Assembly: GCF_004339665.1 (NCBI RefSeq)
Contig: NZ_SMMU01000001.1
Coordinates: forward strand, 208,094-272,093
Length of the DNA: 64,000 bases
Direction: 5' to 3'
Source: Azotobacter chroococcum
Lineage (GTDB): Bacteria > Pseudomonadota > Gammaproteobacteria > Pseudomonadales > Pseudomonadaceae
A program made the position numbers and the translations under genes. This document shows positions 35,860 through 45,056 of the stretch, one piece after another (positions within the stretch are counted from its first letter, which is position 1; each line of letters begins with the position of its first letter). The notes beneath the pieces are model-generated. The model saw nothing but the letters and a program-made list of their open reading frames with translations. It made no database searches and had not been told where the DNA came from.

Positions 35860-36930
35860 ATGAATCCGCTTTTTTCTCCAGTCCGTGTGGGTCGCCATAC
35901 CTTGTCCAACCGTATGGTCATGGCCCCGATGACTCGCTCCCGTGCCGATGATGCCGGCGTGCCGAGCGCGCTGGTGCCGACCTACTACGCGCAGCGGGCC
36001 GGTGCCGGGCTGATCATTACCGAAGGTGTATTCCCTGTTGCGCTTGGCAAGGGTTACGTACGCACCCCGGGCATCGAGACAGCGGAGCAGGTGGCGGCCT
36101 GGAAGCAGGTCAGCGAAGCGGTGCACGCCCGCGGCGGCCGAATCTTCATGCAACTGATGCACTGCGGACGCATCTCCCACCCCTCGCTGCTGCCTGACGG
36201 CGCTCTGCCCCAGGCACCCTCGGCGATCAAACCCGCGGGGCAGACCTGGACAGCAACGGGCCTTGCGGACTTCGTCACCCCGCATGCGCTGAGCGTGGGC
36301 GAGATCGCCTCGGTCATCGAGGGCTACCGTCAGGCGGCACGCCGGGCTGTGGAAGCCGGGTTCGATGGCGTCGAGTTGCATGCCGCTTCGGGGTATCTGC
36401 CTGAACAGTTCCTCTCCTCGGGCAGTAACCGGCGCAATGATGAGTACGGTGGTTCGCTTGCAAACCGTGCGCGCTTTGTACTGGAGGTGCTGTCCGCGAT
36501 GGCAAGCGAGATTGGCGGCGACCGCGTTGGCATCAAGATCTCGCCGGAAATGAACTTCAACGACATCGTCGATGCCAATCCGCAGGAAACCTACACCTAT
36601 CTGGTCGAGCAACTGCGCGGGCTCGATCTCGCCTATCTGCACGTTGCGCTGTTCGGCGCCAGCACCGATTACCACGCGTTGTTGCACCCACTGTTCGACG
36701 GCAGCTACCTGATCGGTGGCGGACTCGATCAACACTCCGCCGAATCCCTGCTGGCCGATGGCCAGGCGGATGCGGCGGTGTTTGGCAGCGCCTTCCTCGC
36801 CAATCCGGACCTGCCAGAGCGCTTTCGCCAAGGCGCCGCCCTTAACGTTCCGAACAAGGCGACGTTCTACGCACCGGGTGCAGAGGGGTATATCGATTAC
36901 CCGGCCATGGGCCCGGCCGCAAGCGCCTGA
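35860..36930 (+). CDS. NemA-like alkene reductase (Old Yellow Enzyme)
   Basis: This 356-residue FMN-dependent ene-reductase reduces activated alkenes such as N-ethylmaleimide, enones or nitrate esters. It starts with the class pattern NPLFSPVRVGRHTLSNRMVM followed by APMTRSRA. The block FDGVELHAASGYLPEQFLSSGSNRR is the substrate/FMN region; relatives usually have HAANGYL, here HAASGYL. It leads a three-gene operon with pirin and isochorismatase-family genes and is divergent from a LysR gene broken by a stop codon, so its regulation may be altered. It is distinct from the XenA-type enzyme at 20833. Confidence 0.9.
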   Translation: MNPLFSPVRVGRHTLSNRMVMAPMTRSRADDAGVPSALVPTYYAQRAGAGLIITEGVFPVALGKGYVRTPGIETAEQVAAWKQVSEAVHARGGRIFMQLMHCGRISHPSLLPDGALPQAPSAIKPAGQTWTATGLADFVTPHALSVGEIASVIEGYRQAARRAVEAGFDGVELHAASGYLPEQFLSSGSNRRNDEYGGSLANRARFVLEVLSAMASEIGGDRVGIKISPEMNFNDIVDANPQETYTYLVEQLRGLDLAYLHVALFGASTDYHALLHPLFDGSYLIGGGLDQHSAESLLADGQADAAVFGSAFLANPDLPERFRQGAALNVPNKATFYAPGAEGYIDYPAMGPAASA

Positions 36931-36941
36931 GGAAAACTGCC

Positions 36942-37778
36942 ATGAACGCCATTGCACAGCTTCAGCGCATGCATCACGGCAGCCACTTCCGCGCGTTCAC
37001 CCTGCGCGGAGGTGAGGCCGCCGAGCCAATCGACCCGTTCCTCGCCGTCGATCATGCCTGGATCAGCGGGCCGACCTTTCCACCGCACCCTCATGCGGGC
37101 TTTTCGGCCGTGTCGTATCTGTTTCCGGACTCGAAGACCGGGATCGACAATCGCGATTCCTTGGGCAACCGCAACCTGATTCAGCCTGGCGGCCTGCACT
37201 GGACTGCCGCCGGTCGCGGTGTGATGCATGAGGAAGTCCCCGCCGAGCCCGGCAAGACCGTGCATATGCTGCAGATTTTCATCAACCTCCCGCGTGACCG
37301 GCAAGAGGCCCCGCCATTCGTGCTCAGCATCGCGCCAGAGGACATACCCGTCGTGCAGCTACCGGGTGCCAAGGTGCGAGTCCCGCTGGGCAGTTTCGCA
37401 GGCGCACGTTCCCCGTTAGTCCCGCCCACCGACGTGAGCATGCTGGACATCTCCATCGAAGAAGGCGCTGAAGTCAGAGTGCCGGTGGTCGATGGCCATA
37501 CCGCGTTCGTCATGCCGATCGATGGCGCGGTAGGGATCGACGGTCAGCCCTTCAGTCTCGATGAGCAAAAGCTGCCGGTGAAGCTGCCGCAGGGCGAAGA
37601 TCGGCTCGTTACGTTGTGCGCCAAACAAGGCAATGCCAGGGCCGTGCTGTTTTCTGGCGTGCCGCTTCGTCAACCGGTGTATTGGCAGGGGCCGTTGGCC
37701 CTTGCTTCTGCAGAGGCGCTGGCCGAGGCCATTGAAGCCTACCAGCGTGGGGCGTTCGGGAAGCTACAACCCGATTGA
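36942..37778 (+). CDS. Pirin-family protein
   Basis: This 278-residue double cupin of the pirin family shows the metal-binding pattern HPHAGFSAVSYLF and the downstream WTAAGRGVMHEEVP, which supply the histidines and glutamate that hold iron. Family members include quercetin 2,3-dioxygenases and redox-sensing regulators, so the activity cannot be decided. It lies 11 bases after the alkene reductase gene in the same direction. Co-expression with an electrophile-reducing enzyme suggests a stress or detoxification role. Confidence 0.9.
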   Translation: MNAIAQLQRMHHGSHFRAFTLRGGEAAEPIDPFLAVDHAWISGPTFPPHPHAGFSAVSYLFPDSKTGIDNRDSLGNRNLIQPGGLHWTAAGRGVMHEEVPAEPGKTVHMLQIFINLPRDRQEAPPFVLSIAPEDIPVVQLPGAKVRVPLGSFAGARSPLVPPTDVSMLDISIEEGAEVRVPVVDGHTAFVMPIDGAVGIDGQPFSLDEQKLPVKLPQGEDRLVTLCAKQGNARAVLFSGVPLRQPVYWQGPLALASAEALAEAIEAYQRGAFGKLQPD

Positions 37779-37841
37779 GCTATCTGGACGGTCAGTAATC
37801 CGGGGCGCCAGCGCCCCAACCCAACGGCCAGGAGAAGTACC

Positions 37842-38426
37842 ATGACTTACGAGAAATTCAGTGCCGACAATGCGGCCCTGCTGCTGATTGACCACCAGCT
37901 CGGCACCATGGGCTGGGTGAAGTCCATTCCGTTCGATGAACTGAAGCGCAACGCGCTCATGCTCGCCCAGGCAGCGAGCATCCTGAAGCTTCCCGTCGTA
38001 CTGACCTCCAGCATGGAAGAGCACGCCCAGGGTCCGCTGCTGAGCGAACTGGAAACGATCCTGCCTGCCGAGTTCGCCAATCGCGTCAAGCGTCTGGGGA
38101 TCGTCAACGCCATGGACGATGAGAACTTCGCCGCAGCAGTCAAGGCGACAGGGCGCAAGAAACTGATCATCGCCGGGGTCACCAATGACGTCTGCACGGT
38201 CTATCCGGCGCTGAGCCTGGTACGCGATGGTTATGAAGTACAGGTCGTCGCCGATGGCGGTGGTTCGCCAAGCGCAATGGCAGACGATATCGCCCTGCGC
38301 CGGATGGAAAAGGCTGGTGTGACGCTGACGACCACCAATCAGTTGATCGCGGAACTCGCAGGAAGCTGGGCTACGCCGGAAGGTGGCCAGTTGATACAGG
38401 TCCTGATGACGGCACTTCAGGGCTGA
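37842..38426 (+). CDS. Isochorismatase-family cysteine hydrolase
   Basis: This 194-residue enzyme of the isochorismatase superfamily has catalytic aspartate D17 (LLLIDHQ) and nucleophile C118 (AGVTNDVCTV). It is a paralogue of the YcaC-like protein at 25034 but shorter at the C terminus. Substrates in this family range from amides to isochorismate. It ends the three-gene operon with the NemA-like reductase and pirin, preceded by GGAG 12 bases before the start. Confidence 0.88.
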   Translation: MTYEKFSADNAALLLIDHQLGTMGWVKSIPFDELKRNALMLAQAASILKLPVVLTSSMEEHAQGPLLSELETILPAEFANRVKRLGIVNAMDDENFAAAVKATGRKKLIIAGVTNDVCTVYPALSLVRDGYEVQVVADGGGSPSAMADDIALRRMEKAGVTLTTTNQLIAELAGSWATPEGGQLIQVLMTALQG

Positions 38427-38664
38427 ATACACCGGTGAGCGGTTTGCAGAACCCTGATGGGTGGCTCTGCAAATCTTCAGGTGGCAAGAAGGCTCGCGCC
38501 TACCCGCTGTTCGAGGCTACCTCCGGCACTTGCTGGTGCGAGTGCACGTTTGACTCGACCTCTCACCGCCCGCTTTGGGTCGATTTTTGCGTTGGCGGTC
38601 AGGGTGTGGCTGTGAATGACAAAAGCAGAAGGTAGGGCCTGAGCCTTGCATCACACCGATGTAC

Positions 38665-39213
38665 TCATTTTTTTATGAGCCACCATCCCATCCAGCGCGA
38701 GAGTCTGGGCATAACAACGTACGACATCAGGGCAACCACTATCATTGTTATGATTGCCGTTTTGACAAGAAATGGGAAGCCGGCAAGTAACGGCATTATA
38801 AACCAGAGGCAAAATGTAACAACCGGAAAGATTCCAAGCCAACTGACCACCGTCATGCGCCAACGCGGCGGTGGTGATGAGGACGGAACCGGCTTAGGGG
38901 AAAACCAGACCTCCAGCCCCGTCAGAAGACGATAATCAGGATCGCTTTCGGCCAATGAGTGCAAACGTTCATGCCAGATGGCACGCTCTTTAGATGCGTC
39001 CCAGTGATCGAGATCTTTTTGAGTGGAAAATCGCTGGATTATTTGATATTCGCCCTGAGGCGAGTCCGGCGGAATTATCGTTGCCGATAGATATCCAGGG
39101 AAGTGACTGGACTCATCAAGCATGCCGCGAACCAAATCCTCGTATGCTTTCTCGCAACCAGGCTTTGCTCGTCGACGAACGACACGGTAAACCGTTTTTT
39201 CAGTATCCTTCAT
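38665..39213 (-). CDS. ABM-domain protein with C-terminal membrane anchor
   Basis: This 182-residue protein has an N-terminal antibiotic-biosynthesis-monooxygenase domain, a ferredoxin-like fold (residues about 5-100; VYRVVRRRAKPGCEKAYEDL and GEYQIIQRFSTQKDLDHWDAS). It is followed by two hydrophobic segments (about 120-140 and 146-166), so it is probably anchored in the inner membrane. Such ABM-membrane proteins are widespread and their reaction is mostly unknown. It is divergent from a LysR gene at 39407. Both are less GC-rich than the surrounding genes, pointing to joint acquisition. Confidence 0.82.
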   Translation of the reverse strand: MKDTEKTVYRVVRRRAKPGCEKAYEDLVRGMLDESSHFPGYLSATIIPPDSPQGEYQIIQRFSTQKDLDHWDASKERAIWHERLHSLAESDPDYRLLTGLEVWFSPKPVPSSSPPPRWRMTVVSWLGIFPVVTFCLWFIMPLLAGFPFLVKTAIITMIVVALMSYVVMPRLSRWMGWWLIKK

Positions 39214-39406
39214 CTATTCCCCACCGCCATCCGGCTTATGCACGGAGATCATTTAAATGATGACGGGCCCGGAGATACGATTCCAGCCTCATCGCATGCT
39301 CACTGACCAGCCAATCAACACCACTTAGGCAACCATACCAAATATATAGTCCAATGGTAGTATGCAAAAATACTAATTTCCGTTGCATATCTGCACCAAT
39401 GAAGCC

Positions 39407-40354
39407 ATGAATGATCTAAACGACCTTCTCTATTTTGTCTTCGTTGTCCGGCACAACGGATTCACCGCTGCAGCGCGCGCCACCCGCATCGAAAAGAGTC
39501 GCCTCAGTCGCCGGGTCGCCGATCTAGAGAAGCGGCTTGGGGTCAGGCTGTTGCAACGATCGACTAGAAGTATTTCTTTGACGGAGGCCGGAGAGCAGTT
39601 CTATGAGCGGTGCGTTGCTACCGTCGAAGAAGCCGAGGCTGCTTATGATAGCGTTGCTAACTTACGCAAGGAGCCTGCTGGAACAGTCCGGGTGAGCTGT
39701 CCACTGATATTAGCGCAAACCTACCTTGCCCCAATATTACCTGCTTACATGGCCTCCCACCCAAAGGTAAACTTGATAATAGAAGCGACGGATCGTGAAG
39801 TAAATTTGATCGATGAGCGTTTCGATCTGGCGCTGTGCGCTCGCCCTCAAATTGGAAATGCGGCAGGTCTTGTGGCCAAGAATCTGAGTATTGCTCAACG
39901 AATTCTTGTCGCCAGCCCTGACTACGTGCGCCGCAAGGGAGCACCCATTGCACCAACAGAGCTGCCGAATTTTGACACACTAGGGCGATTATCCGATATA
40001 TATGATGGAAGCACCCGCTGGGAGTTAATTGACAAGAGCGGAGCTCGGCTCGAGGTAAGTCACTCTCCAAAACTTGTTTCTAACGACCTGCGACTCCAGT
40101 TGGAAACCGCTGTTGGCGGTATCGGCATTGCCTTGCTTCCAGAGCCTATCGTTGCCGCCACCATTCGTGCCAAGTTGCTTGAGCGCGTCCTTCCCGATTG
40201 GTCGGCAACGGCAAATATAATTTATCTGCTTTACCCTAGCCCTAGAGGAATGCTGCCATCGGTCAGAAGTGTTATTGATTATTTTATGACCCATCTACCG
40301 ATAGGTATCCAAGAGAGAAGTGTTATTGCAGATACCTTTCGCACTCCATATTAG
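39407..40354 (+). CDS. LysR-family transcriptional regulator
   Basis: This LysR-type protein of 315 residues has the winged helix at residues about 5-65 (FVFVVRHNGFTAAARATRIE, SRLSRRVADLEKRLGVRLLQ) and an effector-binding domain with LIEATDREVNLIDERFDLAL. ATG 39407 begins the conserved N terminus; ATG 39383 is eight codons upstream. It is transcribed away from the ABM-membrane gene, which is the likely target. The gene is noticeably AT-richer than the sulfur clusters. Confidence 0.87.
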   Translation: MNDLNDLLYFVFVVRHNGFTAAARATRIEKSRLSRRVADLEKRLGVRLLQRSTRSISLTEAGEQFYERCVATVEEAEAAYDSVANLRKEPAGTVRVSCPLILAQTYLAPILPAYMASHPKVNLIIEATDREVNLIDERFDLALCARPQIGNAAGLVAKNLSIAQRILVASPDYVRRKGAPIAPTELPNFDTLGRLSDIYDGSTRWELIDKSGARLEVSHSPKLVSNDLRLQLETAVGGIGIALLPEPIVAATIRAKLLERVLPDWSATANIIYLLYPSPRGMLPSVRSVIDYFMTHLPIGIQERSVIADTFRTPY

Positions 40355-40545
40355 GGTCTGTTGACGTTTTGGCGTGGGCTGCGACGGAGGCCCGTTTGGC
40401 GCAGCAACGCAGCGCACTTCAAAACGTCACCAGTCCTTCCTTGAGGAGATGAAGAACAGCGCCCCCTTGGTCACGCTGGTAGTCTCCCGCTATTTCCCCA
40501 ACAGCTTGGACAAATACAGGAACCCCCGCCGGCCGAAACTCGATG
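40355..40545. other. Spacer with inverted repeat, possible IS end remnant
   Basis: GACGTTTTG at 40363-40371 pairs with CAAAACGTC at 40420-40428. The sequence GGGTCTGTTGACGTTTTGG just after the LysR stop resembles terminal sequences of some insertion elements as I remember them. No transposase is present. It could be a solo end or a structured intergenic repeat. Confidence 0.3.
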
Positions 40546-40577
40546 AATAAAAAAGGCCGGCCCTTGCGGAGCCGGCC
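40546..40577 (-). terminator. Rho-independent terminator of the porin gene
   Basis: On the minus strand GGCCGGC pairs with GCCGGCC (40571-40577 and 40555-40561), followed by a T-rich tract complementary to AATAAAAAA at 40546-40554. It lies about 65 bp after the porin stop codon. Confidence 0.8.
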
Positions 40578-40643
40578 AAGAGGTCGAAATGACCCAGCCT
40601 TTTGGTTATGCGGGTTACGCCTGCGGCGTGGCTCGGACCACCG

Positions 40644-41981
40644 TCAGAGCAGCGGCAGGCTGTAGGTGACGTAGAAGCGGTTTTCGTCGAGGCTGCGCTG
40701 CGTGGCCACGTCGCTGCGCAGTGTGGCGTGCCGGTAGGAGAAGCCGACGCCCTTGAACAGGCCGCCCTGCACGACGTAGTCCAGGCGCAGGTTGCGCTCC
40801 CATTCGCTGGCGTCGCTGCCATTGGTGTCGATGTTGTCGCCCGACAGGTAGACCGCCGAGGCCTTCAGGCCCGGCACGCCGAGCTTGGCGAAGTCGTAGG
40901 CGTAGCTGGCCCGCCAGGTGCGCTCGCCGGCGCGCAGGAACTTGTTGATCTGGCTGTCGGTGATCAGGTAGGCGGTGTAGCCGTCGCCCTGGTTGAGCAC
41001 CGGGAAGTCGCTGTTGCCGGACAGCCGCTGCACACCGAAGCTCAGTTCGTGGGCGTCCAGCAGGTAGGTGAACTTGGCGCTCCAGGCACGGTTGTCGACT
41101 TCGCCCCGGTCGCGGTCGCCGGCCGACCAGTAGCCGCTGCTGCGATAGCCCTCGGCACGTCCGGAGGCACTGGCGTTCTTGCCGTCGGAGTCGCTGTTGA
41201 AGTAGCGCAGATCGGTCTTCAGCAGGCCCACCGGCAGCTTCCAGTCGTGCTGCAGGCCGACGAAGTGCTGCACGTAGAAGTCCTCCAGGTTGCCGTAGTA
41301 GTACTGCAGCAGGAGGTTCTTGCCGAGCTTGTAGTCGGCGCCGGCGAAGTAGAACTGGTTGCTGAACTGGCCGGTCTTGGCATTGTTGGCGCCGGCGATG
41401 GACAGGCTGTCGCTGTTGGTCGAGCTGCGGCCCTTGGCGCGCTCGAACTTGCCGCCGGTCAGGGTCAGGTTGGAAATCTCGTTGCTGGTCACCTGTGCGC
41501 CCTCGAAGGTCTGCGGCAGCAGACGGCCGTCGTTGTGGGTCACCGCCGGCAGCTTGGGCAGGAAGGTGCCCAGGCGCGCCTCGGTCTTGGAGAAGCGCAC
41601 CTTGGCGGTCAGTCCCAGGCTGCCGTATTCGTGCACGGCGCGGCCGTCGCTTTCGGTGGGGAACAGCTGGCCGCTGTTGTTGGCGCTGGTCGGGTTGTAG
41701 TGAGTGCCCTTGCCGGAGTCGAGGCGGACGCCGACCAGGCCGAGGGCATCGACGCCGAAGCCGACCGGACCCTGGGTGTAGCCGGACTTGTAGTCGAGGA
41801 TGAAGCCCTGGCCCCACTCCTCCTGCTTGGACGGAGGGGCTGCGCCATCGCGGTTGTCCTGGTTGAAGTAGAAATTGCGCAGCCCCAGGGTGGCCTTGCT
41901 GTCCTCGAAGAACCCGGCAGCGCCCGCTTGCTGCGCAGCCCCGCCGAGGACGACCGCCAGGGCCAGGTAAGACTTGTTCAT
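40644..41981 (-). CDS. OprD-family outer-membrane porin
   Basis: This 445-residue outer-membrane channel has a signal peptide (NKSYLALAVVLGGAAQQAGA, cleavage near residue 22) and an OprD-type beta-barrel. Typical blocks are FFEDSKATLGLRNFYFNQDN, WGQGFILDYKSGYTQGPVGF with GVDALGL, and the C-terminal strand ENRFYVTYSLPLL ending in an aliphatic residue rather than phenylalanine. OprD-family porins pass small organic anions or amino acids. It is divergent from the SsuA-like gene and shares a regulatory region with CysB-like AT-rich sequence, so an organosulfur substrate is a reasonable inference. Confidence 0.9.
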   Translation of the reverse strand: MNKSYLALAVVLGGAAQQAGAAGFFEDSKATLGLRNFYFNQDNRDGAAPPSKQEEWGQGFILDYKSGYTQGPVGFGVDALGLVGVRLDSGKGTHYNPTSANNSGQLFPTESDGRAVHEYGSLGLTAKVRFSKTEARLGTFLPKLPAVTHNDGRLLPQTFEGAQVTSNEISNLTLTGGKFERAKGRSSTNSDSLSIAGANNAKTGQFSNQFYFAGADYKLGKNLLLQYYYGNLEDFYVQHFVGLQHDWKLPVGLLKTDLRYFNSDSDGKNASASGRAEGYRSSGYWSAGDRDRGEVDNRAWSAKFTYLLDAHELSFGVQRLSGNSDFPVLNQGDGYTAYLITDSQINKFLRAGERTWRASYAYDFAKLGVPGLKASAVYLSGDNIDTNGSDASEWERNLRLDYVVQGGLFKGVGFSYRHATLRSDVATQRSLDENRFYVTYSLPLL

Positions 41982-42259
41982 GCTCGATGCTCCAGATGCC
42001 TGTTCGAAATTCTTGGAATGCATGGCTGGGGCTCGGGCCGGCGAACGCTGCGAGGAGGTTGCTGGTGAGAAGGGAGCCCCACGATCGGGCTCGGTGCGGT
42101 GATCCGCTGTCGGCTGGACGTGCAATCTAAGGGAAATCTTTTATCCCTAAAAAGAATTATTTTTCACTTTGTTATAACCAAACTATCGAGCAGTGCCGGC
42201 ATAATTCAATTCCATAAAGGTATTTGCAGACAGCTTTTTAAATCATCTAGTTTTCAACG
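41982..42259. promoter_or_regulatory. Divergent regulatory region with CysB-like AT-rich box
   Basis: Between the porin and the SsuA-like gene. Position 42147-42164 reads CTAAAAAGAATTATTTTT, a near-palindromic AT-rich box of the kind bound by CysB-type LysR regulators in pseudomonads. A similar box is at 45057-45071. The sequence is AT-rich up to 42250 and then changes to GC-rich leader. Confidence 0.4.
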
Positions 42260-42273
42260 ACCGGACCACCGGA
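42260..42273 (+). promoter_or_regulatory. Shared leader motif ACCGGACCACCGGA, copy 3
   Basis: Exact copy of the 14 bp found at 1032-1045 and 28113-28126. It lies 76 bp before the SsuA-like start, almost the same distance as at cluster III (79 bp), directly after an AT-rich tract. Confidence 0.6.
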
Positions 42274-42349
42274 CTTCCCGCATTTCCCTTTCGAAGTTCA
42301 GTCGTTCCGGTTCCTCACGGTGACCGGAAGCGCATCCACGAGGTCTGTC

Positions 42350-43324
42350 ATGCCCCCGTTCATCCCCCTCAGTCGCCGCGCCCTGCTCGGTCTCGGCCTC
42401 GCCCTGGGGCTGTGCGCCGCCCTGCCCGCCCAGGCAGAAACCGAGCTGCGCATCGGCTACCAGAAGTCCTCCACCCTGATCGCCCTGCTGAAGGCCCGCG
42501 GCACCCTGGAGAAGGCCCTGGCCGCCCAGGACATCCGTCTCAGCTGGCACGAGTTCGCCAGCGGCCAGCCGCTGCTGGAGGCGCTCAACGTCGGCAACCT
42601 CGACCTGTCCGCCGACGTCGCCGACACCGTGCCGGTATTCGCCCAGGCCGCCGGCGCCCATCTCGCCTATTTCGCCCAGGAGGCGCCGTCGCCGGCCGCC
42701 CAGGCGATCCTGGTGCGCGCCGACGCGCCGCTGCGCGGACTGACCGATCTCAAGGGCAAAAAGGTCGCGGTGACCAAGGCCGCCGGCAGCCACTACCTGC
42801 TGCTCGCCGCGCTGGCCAGCGCCGGCCTGAAGTTCTCCGACATCCAGCCGGCCTACCTGACCCCGGCCGACGGCCGCGCCGCCTTCGAGAACGGCAAGGT
42901 GGACGCCTGGGTGACCTGGGAGCCGTTCCTCAGCGGCGCCCAGCGCCAGCTGTCGACCCGCACCCTGGCCGACGGCGACAAGCTGGCCGCCTACCAGCGC
43001 TACTACCTGACCAGCGAGCGCTTCGCCAAGGAGCATCCGCAGGTGCTGGAAGTGGTGTTCGCCGAGCTGGTCAAGGCCGGCGACTGGCTGCGCGCCAATC
43101 CCCGGGAGGCCGCGCGGATTCTCGCGCCGCTGTGGGGCAACCTGGCTCCGGAAATTGTCGAGCAGGCCAACGCCCGGCGCAGCTACCGGGTGCGCCCGGT
43201 GCAGGCGGAGAGCCTGGCCGAGCAGCAGAAGATCGCCGATGCCTTCTTCGCCGAGGGCCTGCTGCCGAAGCGGGTCGATGCCCGCGAGGTGTCGATCTGG
43301 CAGCCGCAGACGGCCGCCCGCTGA
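42350..43324 (+). CDS. SsuA-like sulfonate-binding protein (orphan)
   Basis: This 324-residue binding protein of the aliphatic-sulfonate family has an export signal (SRRALLGLGLALGLCAALPA, cleavage after AQA near residue 29). Mature blocks are TELRIGYQKSSTLIALLKAR, LDLSADVADTVPVFAQAAGA and KVDAWVTWEPFLSG. No permease or ATPase follows; the next gene is on the opposite strand. It must rely on a transporter encoded elsewhere. The upstream CysB-like box and shared leader motif place it in the sulfur-starvation set. Confidence 0.9.
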   Translation: MPPFIPLSRRALLGLGLALGLCAALPAQAETELRIGYQKSSTLIALLKARGTLEKALAAQDIRLSWHEFASGQPLLEALNVGNLDLSADVADTVPVFAQAAGAHLAYFAQEAPSPAAQAILVRADAPLRGLTDLKGKKVAVTKAAGSHYLLLAALASAGLKFSDIQPAYLTPADGRAAFENGKVDAWVTWEPFLSGAQRQLSTRTLADGDKLAAYQRYYLTSERFAKEHPQVLEVVFAELVKAGDWLRANPREAARILAPLWGNLAPEIVEQANARRSYRVRPVQAESLAEQQKIADAFFAEGLLPKRVDAREVSIWQPQTAAR

Positions 43325-43379
43325 GTCCTTTTTCCCCGGCGGCACCCGACGCGCCGGGGATTTCCCTTCCTGTTTGCCG

Positions 43380-44309
43380 TCAAGCGCCTGTCCGGGCCAG
43401 CAGGGCCTGCAGCTGCGCCCGCTCCCGGGCGTCGAGCCGGGCCAGCTGTTCCTCGATGATGGTCAGCGGCGCGTACGACGGCGCGGCAGCGCCCGGCAGG
43501 TTGAGGTGGGCCGGGAGGATCTCGTCGCCGCTGCAGACCAGCAGGGCGAAGTGGACGACGCTCTCCAGCTCGCGGGTGTTGCCCGGCCAGGCATGGCGCT
43601 CCAGGGCGAGCTGGACCTCCGCCCCGAACTGCGGAAGGTCAAGCCCCAGGCGCTGGGCATAAACCCCGAGAAAGTATTCGGCGAGCGGCAGGATATCCCC
43701 CGGCCGCTCGCGCAGCGCCGGCAACTCCAGGCGTCCCTCGTCGAGATAGCGGTAGAGCCGTTCGCTGAACTTGCCGGCGGCCACCGCCTGGGCCAGGTCG
43801 ACGCTGCTGGCCGCCACCAGGCGCACGTCCACCGGCGTCGGCTGCTGCGCGCCGACGCGCAGCACCTCCCGGGTTTCCAGGGCGGCGAGCAGCTTGCCCT
43901 GCAGGCCGAGCGGCAGGTCGCCGATCTCGTCCAGGTAGAGGGTGCCACCGTTGGCCGAACCAAACCAGCCGGCCCGGCTGCAGGCCGAACCGGCATAGGC
44001 GCCGACGGCATGGCCGAACAGCTCGGCCTCGGCCCAGGTCGGGCTGAGCGCGCCGCAGTTGACCGCGACGAACAGGCCGCCCCGCCCGCTTTCGCGATGG
44101 ATCTGCCGGGCCAGCAGCTCCTTGCCGGTACCGCTCTCGCCGCGGATCAGCACCGGCAAGTCGGTCGCAGCGAGGCGCTCCACCTCGCCGCGCAGTCGGC
44201 GCGAGCGGGGATCGACGAACACCAGCGCCTTGGCACGAATGCTCAGCGGGCTCTTGTCGGCGTCGGGAAAGGTCAGCAGCGGCTGACCGGGCGGAAGATG
44301 GCGATTCAT
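43380..44309 (-). CDS. Sigma-54 activator-like AAA+ protein lacking Fis helix
   Basis: This 309-residue protein has a sigma-54-interaction AAA+ domain like SfnR-type activators of organosulfur genes, without an N-terminal sensory domain. Walker A GESGTGKE (residues 57-64), Walker B TLYLDEIG (123-130), arginine-finger segment FSERLYRYL and sensor II WPGNTRELE are intact. Two oddities: the sigma-54 contact loop, normally GAFTGA, reads GAYAGS (103-108), and the protein ends at LQALLARTGA where a Fis-type DNA-binding helix normally continues. AGGAG precedes ATG 44309. It may act without DNA binding, interfere with a paralogue, or be decaying. Confidence 0.82.
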   Translation of the reverse strand: MNRHLPPGQPLLTFPDADKSPLSIRAKALVFVDPRSRRLRGEVERLAATDLPVLIRGESGTGKELLARQIHRESGRGGLFVAVNCGALSPTWAEAELFGHAVGAYAGSACSRAGWFGSANGGTLYLDEIGDLPLGLQGKLLAALETREVLRVGAQQPTPVDVRLVAASSVDLAQAVAAGKFSERLYRYLDEGRLELPALRERPGDILPLAEYFLGVYAQRLGLDLPQFGAEVQLALERHAWPGNTRELESVVHFALLVCSGDEILPAHLNLPGAAAPSYAPLTIIEEQLARLDARERAQLQALLARTGA

Positions 44310-44423
44310 GGGGGTTCTCCTGACCGGGCCTCCGGACCGGCCAGGCCCGGGACTATCGGCGGTTGTCGGGTGAAGCAAGGCGGCGCCCCGGCATGCGCCG
44401 GTTTTCCCTGGCGCACGGGCGCG

Positions 44424-45005
44424 TCATACGCAGCGCCGCTCCAGTCGCTCGATCTGCCGCTGCAGGCGGTAGAGATGGGCGAAACCCTGCTCCCAGCGGT
44501 GGTGCCCGGAGTCCACGTTGATATGGCCGGCGCCGGGCAGGATGGTCGGCAGCGAGCCCCAGTCGCGGGCCAGCTCCAGGGCGCGAGCCGGCGTGGCGGT
44601 CGGATCGTTGTCCGAGCCGACCAGCTGGCTGGGAAACGGCAGGCGCCCGCGGGAAATCGGCGCGAAACAGCGCAGCGGCTCGTGACAGCCGGGGCGCTCG
44701 ACGTCCGCCGGCGCCACCAGCAGCGCCCCGCGCACCCGCTGCAGCGAGGCGCCCGGGGCCTGGGCGGCCCAGCGCGCCACGGTGACGCAGCCGAGGCTGT
44801 GGGCGATCAGGATCGCCGGGGTGCGCTCGGCGGCGATTGCGCGCTCCAGCGCGGCGACCCAACTGAAGGGATCGGGATTGTTCCAGTCGGCCTGCTCGAC
44901 CCGCATGGCATTCGGCAGCGTGCGCTGCCAGTGGCTCTGCCAGTGCTCGTCGGGCGAGCCGTGCCAACCCGGCAGGATCAGGTAGCGAAGTGTCTGGCTG
45001 GGCAT
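44424..45005 (-). CDS. RBBP9/YdeN-family alpha/beta hydrolase
   Basis: This 193-residue small serine hydrolase has the family start YLILPGWHGSPDEHWQSHW. The catalytic triad is visible as S70 (LIAHSLGC), an aspartate in GSDNDPTA (D132 or D134) and H161 (GAGHINVD). Substrates of this family are mostly unknown. It lies upstream of the sigma-54-like gene on the same strand and divergent from yezD. Sharing the AT-rich promoter region at 45040-45240 hints at sulfur-linked control. Confidence 0.85.
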   Translation of the reverse strand: MPSQTLRYLILPGWHGSPDEHWQSHWQRTLPNAMRVEQADWNNPDPFSWVAALERAIAAERTPAILIAHSLGCVTVARWAAQAPGASLQRVRGALLVAPADVERPGCHEPLRCFAPISRGRLPFPSQLVGSDNDPTATPARALELARDWGSLPTILPGAGHINVDSGHHRWEQGFAHLYRLQRQIERLERRCV

Positions 45006-45056
45006 TGCGGGCCTCCTCGTGTGGGCAACGGAGACCAGTCTAGGGCAACCCTTTAA

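Noticed and set aside
38435..38635. 66-codon plus-strand frame after the isochorismatase gene
   Set aside because: Ends in VGGQGVAVNDKSRR, which I vaguely associate with short repeated frames in pseudomonads, but it has no ribosome site or domain, so I could not support it as a gene.
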